64,000 nt of DNA from CAWFZT01 sp963820415 (lineage in GTDB: Bacteria; Chloroflexota; Anaerolineae; Anaerolineales; Anaerolineaceae): the NCBI GenBank assembly GCA_963820415.1, contig CAWFZT010000005.1, positions 1 through 64,000 on the forward strand, in the 5' to 3' direction. Of this stretch, positions 52,362-60,298 are shown one piece after another. The position numbers and the translations under genes were made by a program. Numbering within the stretch: the first letter of the stretch is position 1; each line of letters starts with the position of its first letter. Below the pieces are notes generated by a model that did no database searches, was not told the DNA's origin, and saw nothing but the letters and a program-made list of their open reading frames with translations.

Positions 52362-53408
52362 ATGGCTAAAGAACGGGCGCGTTGGATCAATCTTGCTTTT
52401 CAGCTTGGAGCCATCGTTACAGCTCTGCTATTCTCTACGCTGATCATGCTCCTGGCTGGTGCTCCTCCGCTGCAAGCATTCAAAGAAATTATCTTAGGGG
52501 CAGTCGGTTCAACTGATAATATTTCGAACGTCCTGGTGGCCTGGGTGCCTCTGCTTCTATCGACCACCGGCCTGCTGGTCACTTTTACGGCTGGCCTGTG
52601 GAACATCGGCATCGAGGGGCAAATCACCCTGGGCGCTATTTTTTGCACCTGGGAGCTGCGCCTTTTTCAGCAGAGCAGCCTCCCGCCTTGGATTATCCTG
52701 GTGGTGTCCATTCTGCAGGGTATGTTAGGCGGCGCCATATGGGCGGCCCTGGTGGGCGCCTTGAAGACTTTCGGTGGGGTGAATGAAATTTTTGGCGGCC
52801 TGGGGATGAACTTCATTGCCACTGCGATCACATTGTGGTTGATCTTTGGCCCGTGGAAGCGTCCTGGGATCGGCTCCATGTCGGGCACCGAACCATTCCC
52901 TGCGACGCTCTGGCTTCCGGTGCTTCCTAATTTACGATTGAGCCTGTGGTCCGTGATCCTGGGTATCCTGGCTTTGATCGTGATTTACCTGCTTTTGCAA
53001 GGGACCTATTTTGGCCTGCGCCTGAAAGCGGTTGGCAACAACTTGCGGGCAGCTTTCCGCCTGGGTATCCCTACCTGGCAGAATACGATGACCGCCTTTA
53101 TCTTGTGCGGCATGTTTGCCGGCCTGGCGGGGGCGATCCAGGTCACCGGGGTCTATCACCGGCTGATCCCCTCTATCTCCAGCGGATATGGATTCCTGGG
53201 CTTGATGGTGGCCATGTTGATTAACTACCAGGCGTTGTGGGTGGCGCCAGTGGCGCTCTTTTTTGCCGCCCTCAATATTGGCAGCATTCAACTGCCCATC
53301 GTGCTGAAACTGGATTCTTCCCTTTCAGGGGTTTTACAGGGCAGCCTGGTGTTGTTTGTCTTGATTGTAGATGGCATTCGCCAGCGCGTCCTGGGCCGTA
53401 AGTCCTGA
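52362..53408 (+). CDS. Nucleoside-type ABC importer permease 1
   Basis: A 348-residue BPD_transp_2 family permease with eight or more helices. Typical motifs are TFTAGLWNIGIEGQITLGA, GGVNEIFGGLGMNFIA and YFGLRLKAVGNNLRAAFRLGI. This corresponds to the YufP/NupP-type subunit. It lies 8 bp after the ATPase gene and 9 bp before the second permease, so all are in one operon. The likely cargo is a purine nucleoside or base, as the deaminase genes are in the same cluster. Confidence 0.9.
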   Translation: MAKERARWINLAFQLGAIVTALLFSTLIMLLAGAPPLQAFKEIILGAVGSTDNISNVLVAWVPLLLSTTGLLVTFTAGLWNIGIEGQITLGAIFCTWELRLFQQSSLPPWIILVVSILQGMLGGAIWAALVGALKTFGGVNEIFGGLGMNFIATAITLWLIFGPWKRPGIGSMSGTEPFPATLWLPVLPNLRLSLWSVILGILALIVIYLLLQGTYFGLRLKAVGNNLRAAFRLGIPTWQNTMTAFILCGMFAGLAGAIQVTGVYHRLIPSISSGYGFLGLMVAMLINYQALWVAPVALFFAALNIGSIQLPIVLKLDSSLSGVLQGSLVLFVLIVDGIRQRVLGRKS

Positions 53409-53417
53409 GGAGGTCAG

Positions 53418-54416
53418 ATGAATTTTAATTTGATTTTGATTGGACTGGCAGGGGTGCTTTCGGCAGCCGGTCCGGTGCTGTTTGCCACGATTGGCGAGAC
53501 ATTTTCAGAACGGTCAGGGGTAATCAATCTATCGGTAAATGGGACGATCCTGCTTTCAGCCATGTTCAGCTTTGCGGTGGCTCTAAAGACCAATAGCCTC
53601 ATCCTGGGTTTCCTGGCCGGGATGGCCATTGGAGCGCTGGTGGCATTGGTGGTGGCTTTCAGCAGCATTACTCTGCACCAATCGCAGGTGGCAGTCGGTT
53701 TTGTGCTGACCTTGATGTGCCGGGACCTGTCTTATTTCCTGGGGAACTCGATCATGGGAATATCCGCTCCCACGCTGCCCTCCTTAACGATTCCCGGCTT
53801 GGTGAAAATTCCAATCTTAGGCCCACTGCTGTTCAAGCAGGACCTGATGACTTATTTAAGTTACCTGCTGATCTTCCTGGCCTGGATTTGGATTTTCAAG
53901 ACGCGCCCCGGTCTGGTCTTGTTGGGGGTGGGGGAAAGGCCGGCGGCGGCCTACATCCGTGGCGCCAATGTCAAAAAAATCCGCTACTTGTATACGGCGC
54001 TCGGAGGGGCGCTGGTAGGCCTGGCCGGGCCGATCTATTCACTCAGCCTGAAAGCTGGATGGAAGGGTACCATTTCTGGCCTGGATGGAATTGGTTGGAT
54101 TGCCCTGGCAATCACGATTTTTGGCGGTTGGAATCCGATCCGGGCCGCTTTCGGCGCTTACCTGTTTGCCCTTCTGCAATGGCTGGGCCTGGTATTACAG
54201 CCAAGCCTGCCCAACATCCCCTCTCAGGTGTTGCAGGTAGCGCCTTTCCCGCTGATGATCCTGACCCTGCTGCTGGTGAACCTTGGTAATACCGAATGGG
54301 TGGAACGGACGTTGGCCGGCATGCCGCCCCGCACCCGCAGATTTGTGTCACGCCTGCTCAGATCCATGCGTTCATCCCCGCCTTCTGCGTTGGGAACCCC
54401 GTTTGAAAATCAATAG
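53418..54416 (+). CDS. Nucleoside-type ABC importer permease 2
   Basis: A 332-residue permease of the same superfamily, corresponding to YufQ/NupQ. Motifs include GPVLFATIGETFSERSGVIN-type sequence near residue 15, HQSQVAVGFVLTLMCRDLSY and GVGERPAAAYIRGANVKKIRY. It begins 9 bp after permease 1, with AGGAGGTC as ribosome binding site, and ends 8 bp before the threonine-synthase-like gene. Together with permease 1 it forms the membrane channel of the importer. Confidence 0.9.
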   Translation: MNFNLILIGLAGVLSAAGPVLFATIGETFSERSGVINLSVNGTILLSAMFSFAVALKTNSLILGFLAGMAIGALVALVVAFSSITLHQSQVAVGFVLTLMCRDLSYFLGNSIMGISAPTLPSLTIPGLVKIPILGPLLFKQDLMTYLSYLLIFLAWIWIFKTRPGLVLLGVGERPAAAYIRGANVKKIRYLYTALGGALVGLAGPIYSLSLKAGWKGTISGLDGIGWIALAITIFGGWNPIRAAFGAYLFALLQWLGLVLQPSLPNIPSQVLQVAPFPLMILTLLLVNLGNTEWVERTLAGMPPRTRRFVSRLLRSMRSSPPSALGTPFENQ

Positions 54417-54424
54417 GTGCGACC

Positions 54425-55672
54425 ATGGATAATTTTCTGGGTTATCGCTGTTCTATTTGTGGAAAAGAATACGGGCCTTTTGAAATTGATTATGTTTGCA
54501 CTCAGGATGGCGGCAACCTGGATGTGATCCTGGATTATGAGGCGATTCGCCGAAAATACCGGGTAGAGGATATCACCTGCCGCCAGGATTTTTCGCTCTG
54601 GCGATACTTACCCCTCCTGCCGGTGGCTGACCCTGGGGGCGAAGGTACGCCGCTGCGCATGGCGGGGTGGACGCCGGTATATTCTCCTCCGGCCCTGATG
54701 AAAAAACTCAATCTGCGCAATCTATGGGTAAAAGATGAGGGGCGCAATCCGACCGCTTCATACAAAGACCGCGCCAGTTCTGTGGTAGTAGCCCGCGCCC
54801 GCCAGATCAATGCTAAAGTGATTGTGACTGCCTCCACCGGAAATGCCGGGGCCGCCCTGGCAGGTATGTCGGCAGCGGTCGGCCAGCCAGCGGTGATTTT
54901 CGCCCCGCGCACCGCGCCGCCAGCCAAGATCGCCCAGCTCCTGATTTACGGCGCCCAGGTAATCCTGGTGGATGGAAATTACGACCAGGCTTTTGACCTG
55001 ACCATCCAGGCTGCTGAGGAATTCGGCTGGTACTGCCGCAATACGGGCTACAACCCCTTTACTGCAGAAGGTAAGAAGACCGGCGCGCTGGAGATTTGGG
55101 AAAATATCCTTATTAACCAGGCGGATCAACAGGATTCTCTGGCCGTTTTTGTATCGGTAGGGGATGGGAACATCATTTCTGGCCTGCATAAAGGGTTCAA
55201 AGATCTGAAGGCCCTGGGATGGCTTGGCCAAATGCCGCGTTTGTTTGGCGTGCAGTCTGAGGGTTCGGCTGCCGTCGCCAACGCCTTTTTTGCTCACAGC
55301 GAAGTGATCCAACCAGTCTCGGCCCATACCATAGCCGACAGCATTTCGGTCGATCTTCCACGCGATGGCGTACGGGCAGTCAGGGCGGCTGTGCAGACCG
55401 GCGGGGCCTACATTACGGTCCCTGATGAATCGATTCTGAAAGCGATTGCAGAATTGGGGCAGGTGGGCATCTTTGCCGAGCCTGCCGGGGCAACGGCTTA
55501 CGCCGGCATGCTGAAAGCCTTGATCCAGGGGCTGATCGATCCCGAAGATCCGATCGTAGTAATCAACACGGGGAGTGGTTTGAAGGATACTCACGCTGCC
55601 ATGCAGGCGGTCAAAGAAGCTCCTGTGATCGAGCCGACCCTCGAGGCATTGAAAAAACATCTGGCAAAGTGA
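54425..55672 (+). CDS. Threonine-synthase-like PLP enzyme
   Basis: A 415-residue fold-type-II PLP enzyme. A zinc-ribbon-like N-terminus (CSICGKEY then YVCTQDGG) precedes the catalytic core. The PLP lysine is in PTASYKDRAS near residue 113, TASTGNAGAALAGM is near residue 133, and SVGDGNIISGLHKG near residue 240 binds phosphate. It resembles threonine synthase, but it sits between an importer and a hydantoinase with no homoserine-pathway genes. A lyase acting on an amino acid made from purine or ureide breakdown, such as 2,3-diaminopropionate, is possible; this is inference from context. Confidence 0.82.
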   Translation: MDNFLGYRCSICGKEYGPFEIDYVCTQDGGNLDVILDYEAIRRKYRVEDITCRQDFSLWRYLPLLPVADPGGEGTPLRMAGWTPVYSPPALMKKLNLRNLWVKDEGRNPTASYKDRASSVVVARARQINAKVIVTASTGNAGAALAGMSAAVGQPAVIFAPRTAPPAKIAQLLIYGAQVILVDGNYDQAFDLTIQAAEEFGWYCRNTGYNPFTAEGKKTGALEIWENILINQADQQDSLAVFVSVGDGNIISGLHKGFKDLKALGWLGQMPRLFGVQSEGSAAVANAFFAHSEVIQPVSAHTIADSISVDLPRDGVRAVRAAVQTGGAYITVPDESILKAIAELGQVGIFAEPAGATAYAGMLKALIQGLIDPEDPIVVINTGSGLKDTHAAMQAVKEAPVIEPTLEALKKHLAK

Positions 55673-55771
55673 ATTGGAAGTGAACCATCCGTGTGATTGT
55701 AGGATTGACTTCCGTCTTTTTTGAAGCAGGACGATAACTCGCCGTAAAGAGTAGAATGGGGACGTGAACGA

Positions 55772-56728
55772 ATGGAACCTACTTTTTCGATCGTTGTGCC
55801 GGTCTTCAACGAGGTTGAAAGCCTGCCGGAATTGTACCGGCGGGTTACTGAAACCATGGCATCCACCGGTGAGACCTGGGAATTGGTCTTTGTTGATGAT
55901 GGCTCGCGGGATGGGTCGACTGAAATAATCCGCAACCTGGGCAAGCAAGACATGCACGTGCGCCCGGTTATTTTTGCACGCAATTTCGGCCATCAGATTG
56001 CTATCACAGCCGGGCTGGATTACAGCGAAGGGCGGGCAGTGGTCGTGATGGATGCGGATTTGCAGGATCCTCCTGAGGTAGTGCTCGAACTGATTGCTAA
56101 ATGGCGCGAGGGTTACCAGGTAGCTTATGCCGTCCGGGCAGAACGGGAAGGTGAATCCTGGTTTAAGAAAACCAGTGCCTCTTTGTTCTACCGGATCATT
56201 TATCGCATTACGGATGTAAAGATTCCTCTCGACACGGGTGATTTTCGCCTGATGGATCGCCAGGTCGTGGAAGTCCTCAAGAAAATGCGCGAGCGCCACC
56301 GTTTTCCACGCGGTATGGTGGCCTGGGTGGGATTTCGCCAGGCGCCCGTACCTTACCGCCGGGCAGCGCGCTTTGCTGGTGAGACCAAGTACCCGTTCAA
56401 GAAAATGGTCAAACTGGCCTTGGATGCGGTCACCAGCTTTTCTTATTTCCCGCTACAAGTAGCCACCTATTTGGGTTTTGTGGCAGCGATGTTCAGCATC
56501 GTCGCTATTCCAGTGGTAATTGTGTTGCGTTTATTCGGGCACGAAGCCTTTCTGGGGCAGGCCACTACCTTGCTGGCGGTGCTGTTCCTGGGCGGGGTGC
56601 AGTTGCTTTGCGTAGGTGCATTGGGGGAATATATAGGCAGAATTTACGACGAAGTAAAAGCGCGACCGCTGTATATCGTCAGTGAGGCGCCGCAGGGCTC
56701 AAATTCAAATCAGACAGGAATTAATTAA
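55772..56728 (+). CDS. Family 2 glycosyltransferase with two C-terminal transmembrane helices
   Basis: A 318-residue GT2 enzyme of the DPM/GtrB/ArnC type. The GT-A domain (about 1-225) has FSIVVPVFNEVESLPELYR, VFVDDGSRDGST, ARNFGHQIA and the metal-binding VVMDADLQDPPE. Two hydrophobic segments (about 235-255 and 270-292) anchor it. It should transfer a sugar from a nucleotide to a lipid phosphate. It is out of place in a catabolic cluster, as is the GT-C-like membrane protein at 44982; the two could work together. It ends 1 bp before the next gene. Confidence 0.88.
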   Translation: MEPTFSIVVPVFNEVESLPELYRRVTETMASTGETWELVFVDDGSRDGSTEIIRNLGKQDMHVRPVIFARNFGHQIAITAGLDYSEGRAVVVMDADLQDPPEVVLELIAKWREGYQVAYAVRAEREGESWFKKTSASLFYRIIYRITDVKIPLDTGDFRLMDRQVVEVLKKMRERHRFPRGMVAWVGFRQAPVPYRRAARFAGETKYPFKKMVKLALDAVTSFSYFPLQVATYLGFVAAMFSIVAIPVVIVLRLFGHEAFLGQATTLLAVLFLGGVQLLCVGALGEYIGRIYDEVKARPLYIVSEAPQGSNSNQTGIN

Positions 56729-56729
56729 A

Positions 56730-58205
56730 ATGGCTAAGATAGACTTGACCATGCAAACTGACCGGCTGGAACGCACCATCCAGCGGGCGCGCGAACGCAA
56801 CATAATCGTCCCAACTTTTGCGCAGATGAAAAACCCTGACCTTATCCCTGGGAAAGTAAAAACGGATCTAAAAGGGATTGGCCTGTGGGACGTGGCCTCA
56901 CGCAACCTTTTCCGTATCACCTGGAAAAATCAGCCGGTGACCTCAGGAGGAAACTTCGGCGGGGTCAATTATATTGAATTTCCCAGCAGCCTGACCGGCA
57001 TCGAGGCGCGGGTGATTGCCTTGGTGGGTAAGTGGTTCCCAACCGGGGCGCATAAGGTGGGAGCGGCCTTCGGGTGTCTGGCGCCGCGCCTGGTTACTGG
57101 GCAGTTTGACCCGACCACGCAGAAAGCGGTCTGGCCTTCGACGGGCAATTATTGCCGGGGAGGCGCCTACGATTCGGCCTTGTTGGCTTGTGAATCAATT
57201 GCCATCCTACCTGAAGGGATGAGCCGGGAGCGCTTTGAATGGCTGTCTAAGATTGCCAGCAAAGTGATTGCCACACCGGGCAGCGAATCGAACGTAAAAG
57301 AGATCTTTGATAAATGTTGGGAACTGCGGCGCTCAGGCCAGGACCTGATGATCTTCAACCAGTTCGAAGAGTTTGGCAATTACCTGTGGCATTACGAAGT
57401 CACGGGGCACGCCATGGAGGACGTGTTGAAGAAGGTTTTCGGCCCGCATGATGCTTACCGGGGCGTGGCGCTTACTACCGGTTCAGCCGGGACGATTGCC
57501 TGCGGCGATTACCTCAAACAGATCTTTCCTTCCAGCAAGATCATCGCCAGTGAGGCATTACAGTGCCCCACGCTGCTGGAAAATGGGTTCGGGGCGCATC
57601 GCATCGAGGGGATCGGCGATAAGCATGTGCCGTGGATCCATAATATCAAGAATACTGATCTGGTGGTGGCGATCGACGACAATGCCGTGGTCAACCTCAT
57701 GCGCTTGTTCAACGAACCTGCCGGACGGTCTTATCTCATTCGCAAGGGCGTCCCGCAGAAGGTGGTTTCTCAGCTTGACCTGTTGGGTTTCTCCGGGATT
57801 GCCAACACGCTTTCAGCAATCAAGTTCGCCAAGTACTACGAATTGGGCAGTAATGACGTGGTACTGACCGTTTTGACCGATTCGATGCAGCTTTACGGCA
57901 GCCGCATCCGTGAATACCGCCAGCAGTTTGGCGATTTCAGCGAAACAGATGCTGCAGAAACCTACGCTCGCTATTTGCATGGCGTAACCACCGATGCTTT
58001 GCTTGAGTTGAGCTACGCAAACCGCAAGCGCATCCACAATCTGAAATACTATACGTGGGTCGAGCAGCAGGGAAAAACCTTCGAAGAGATCAATGCCCAA
58101 TGGTACGATCCAAACTATTGGACGGAAATCCAATCCCAGGTAGCTGAAGTCGATGCTCTGATCAACGACTTCAACGAACGAGTGGGTCTGGTAAAAGAGT
58201 TATAA
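56730..58205 (+). CDS. Cysteine-synthase-like PLP enzyme (fold type II), unknown substrate
   Basis: A 491-residue PLP-dependent enzyme distantly related to cysteine synthase and threonine dehydratase. The probable cofactor lysine is in WFPTGAHKVGAAFG near residue 115, and the glycine-rich phosphate loop is TTGSAGTIACGDYL near residue 255. It is longer than cysteine synthase (about 310) because of N- and C-terminal extensions. I recognise the group only as uncharacterised PLP-dependent beta-subunit-type proteins. It begins immediately after the glycosyltransferase and is followed by the 191-aa protein and the hydantoinase, so it probably processes the amino-acid product of ring opening. The start at 56730 is chosen by homology. 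Confidence 0.75.
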   Translation: MAKIDLTMQTDRLERTIQRARERNIIVPTFAQMKNPDLIPGKVKTDLKGIGLWDVASRNLFRITWKNQPVTSGGNFGGVNYIEFPSSLTGIEARVIALVGKWFPTGAHKVGAAFGCLAPRLVTGQFDPTTQKAVWPSTGNYCRGGAYDSALLACESIAILPEGMSRERFEWLSKIASKVIATPGSESNVKEIFDKCWELRRSGQDLMIFNQFEEFGNYLWHYEVTGHAMEDVLKKVFGPHDAYRGVALTTGSAGTIACGDYLKQIFPSSKIIASEALQCPTLLENGFGAHRIEGIGDKHVPWIHNIKNTDLVVAIDDNAVVNLMRLFNEPAGRSYLIRKGVPQKVVSQLDLLGFSGIANTLSAIKFAKYYELGSNDVVLTVLTDSMQLYGSRIREYRQQFGDFSETDAAETYARYLHGVTTDALLELSYANRKRIHNLKYYTWVEQQGKTFEEINAQWYDPNYWTEIQSQVAEVDALINDFNERVGLVKEL

Positions 58206-58214
58206 CTTTTCTGT

Positions 58215-58790
58215 ATGAACGCTACCCCACCCTTGTCGGCAATCATCCTGGTCTCGATCGCGCCAGCCAGGCGGGATATGGAAATTGCCCGGCTGTTAGG
58301 CTGGTACCGGGTTCCGCTGCGTTTCGCCCCCAAGGTAATTGATGTTGACTATCTGGCCTTTTATCAAACAGGCGCCTACGGCGAAGAACACCGCTGGCGC
58401 ATCGAAAGCTTTGCGGAGGTGCGCGGGCACGAGCTGACCACGCGGGCAGAGCTATTTCGGGATGAACCAGACCACCCACGCGCCCACGAAGAATATTACA
58501 AAATCCAGCTTGGCCCGCTGCAGAGTTTATCCAGGCCGATCCTGGCCGGACGGTGGAAACGCGTCACTTTTCTCTACACCACGGGCGAGTTATTTCAACG
58601 GGCTGAGACGCTCAACGACCTGGTCGTCCGCCAGGAAGAGCGGGAAATCTTGTGGCGCAGTTTACGCGATCGGGCTTTACGGACTGGCCAATATAAAACT
58701 CAGGACCTGCCGGAAATGGCTTTGGACCCGCTGCTGCTGGCCATGCTGGGTGAGTTAAACAAAAAGGAGGACCATGGCTCTACTGATTAA
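58215..58790 (+). CDS. Conserved protein of unknown function, coupled to hydantoinase
   Basis: A 191-residue soluble protein with no signal peptide or membrane segment. Distinctive segments are ARLLGWYRVPLRFAPK, RGHELTTRAELFRDEPDHPR and EYYKIQLGPLQ; the C-terminal half is helical (NDLVVRQEEREILWRSLRDR). I recall similar proteins only as hypothetical, and no domain is recognised. It overlaps the hydantoinase start by 17 bp, which implies coupled translation. TATAAC lies 7 bp before the ATG with no Shine-Dalgarno, so it may also start from a leaderless internal promoter. Confidence 0.7.
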   Translation: MNATPPLSAIILVSIAPARRDMEIARLLGWYRVPLRFAPKVIDVDYLAFYQTGAYGEEHRWRIESFAEVRGHELTTRAELFRDEPDHPRAHEEYYKIQLGPLQSLSRPILAGRWKRVTFLYTTGELFQRAETLNDLVVRQEEREILWRSLRDRALRTGQYKTQDLPEMALDPLLLAMLGELNKKEDHGSTD

Positions 58791-60192
58791 ATCAGGTACG
58801 CTGGTTACCGCAGCGGAAACATTCAAGGGAGATATTCTGGTGGATGGGGAACGCATCGTTGAAATTGGCTCCGACCTGCCGGCGCCGGGCAATGGTGAAG
58901 TGGTGGATGCCAGCGGTAAGCTGGTTTTGCCGGGCGGTGTGGATGTCCATACCCATTTTGGCCTGCCAATGGGAGGAACGGTTTCTTCCGACGATCATTT
59001 CACCGGGCATAGAGCAGCAGCATTTGGTGGAACGACGACGGCAGTTGATTTTGTGGCGCATGGACCTGGCTCGCTGGCGGCCAATATTGATCTGTGGCAT
59101 GCCATGGCAGACGATAAAGCCGCCATTGATTTTGGTTTTCATATGAATATTACCCGCCTGGACGGTGAAGTGGAAAAAGAAATCCAAGGATTGGAGAAGG
59201 AAGGTATTACCAGCGTAAAAGTCTTCATGGCTTATCCCAACCTGCGCTTGAGCGATGGGGATATTTTCCGCGTGATGCGGATTGCCCATGAGCATGGTTT
59301 GTTGACCATGCTACATGCGGAAGGAGGAGAGGTGATCAACCTGCTGGTGCCTGAAGCTCTGGCAGCCGGACACACAACCCCCCTGTGGCATGCGCTTACC
59401 CGCCCTACCTGGGGGGCAGTGGAAGCCACTCTGCGCGGCGCCCTACTGGCAGCCCAGGCGGACGCCTGCCTGTATATCGTTCATATGAATGCCGCCGGGG
59501 AAGTTGACCAGCTCGAGTATGCCAGGCAGCATGGGGTGAAAGTAATGGGCGAAACCTGCCCACAGTACCTGCTATTCACTCAGGCCAACTTGCGGCAGCC
59601 AGACGGCGCCAAATGGGTCTGTTCCCCGCCGGTGCGTGAAGCTGCCGATAACGCTCGCCTTTGGGAAGGCCTTTCCCGGGGTATTCTGCAAACAGTCGCT
59701 ACCGACCACTGCCCCTTCTTTTATGATGGGACGAAGCCAATTATTTTTGATGGCCATCCGGTGGCTATTCCGGGCAAAGAGTTAGGGCGAGATAATTTTA
59801 CAAAAATCCCTAACGGCCTGCCAGGAGTAGGCGACCGTTTACCCGTGCTGTGGACAACCGGGGTGCAATCTGGTAGGATAACCCCGAACCAATTCGTGGC
59901 GTTGACATCTACCAACCCGGCCATTATCCACGGCCTGTACCCACGCAAAGGCAGCCTGGTTCCAGGAGCCGATGCAGATATTGCTATCTGGGATTCGGAA
60001 CGATCTTTGACTTATGGCCTGGCGCATGCCCATCATCGCACAGATTACAACCTTTACGAAGGCATGCCACTTAAAGGCTACCCAGAAAAAGTCTTTTTAC
60101 GTGGGCACCTCATCGTAGAAAATGAGCGCTGGCTGGGCCGCCCAGGCATGGGACAGTACCTGTATCGAAAATCTGGCAATCCGGTACTCTAA
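58774..60192 (+). CDS. hydA: Dihydropyrimidinase / D-hydantoinase
   Basis: A 472-residue cyclic-amidohydrolase. Metal and catalytic residues are visible: GVDVHTHFG, the carboxylated lysine in SVKVFMAYP, TMLHAEGG, YIVHMNAAG and VATDHCPFF. It opens hydantoin or dihydropyrimidine rings to N-carbamoyl amino acids. A strong ribosome binding site (AAAGGAGG) lies just before the ATG. Within the cluster it would generate a carbamoyl compound that the carbamoyltransferases and carbamate kinase could use. No N-carbamoylase is present in the window, consistent with carbamoyl transfer rather than simple hydrolysis. Confidence 0.92.
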   Translation: MALLIKSGTLVTAAETFKGDILVDGERIVEIGSDLPAPGNGEVVDASGKLVLPGGVDVHTHFGLPMGGTVSSDDHFTGHRAAAFGGTTTAVDFVAHGPGSLAANIDLWHAMADDKAAIDFGFHMNITRLDGEVEKEIQGLEKEGITSVKVFMAYPNLRLSDGDIFRVMRIAHEHGLLTMLHAEGGEVINLLVPEALAAGHTTPLWHALTRPTWGAVEATLRGALLAAQADACLYIVHMNAAGEVDQLEYARQHGVKVMGETCPQYLLFTQANLRQPDGAKWVCSPPVREAADNARLWEGLSRGILQTVATDHCPFFYDGTKPIIFDGHPVAIPGKELGRDNFTKIPNGLPGVGDRLPVLWTTGVQSGRITPNQFVALTSTNPAIIHGLYPRKGSLVPGADADIAIWDSERSLTYGLAHAHHRTDYNLYEGMPLKGYPEKVFLRGHLIVENERWLGRPGMGQYLYRKSGNPVL

Positions 60193-60298
60193 AATAAACC
60201 TGGCGATCAACGCTTATGTTCTTGGGTTGTCCACCGAAAACTGCACACAACCCGGAAACGAAATTCCCGAAATCCCACCATGGTCCAATAAGGATTGA

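Noticed and set aside
54758..56299. A 513-codon open frame on the minus strand opposite the threonine-synthase-like and glycosyltransferase genes
   Set aside because: It is antisense to two clearly conserved genes, and its product has no recognisable motif.
60215..60260. GGGTTGT / ACAACCC inverted repeat before the Nuo-like operon considered as another copy of the dispersed palindrome
   Set aside because: Only 7 bp of arm, no CAGATTTTGG or GAGCGTGC blocks and no conserved tail.
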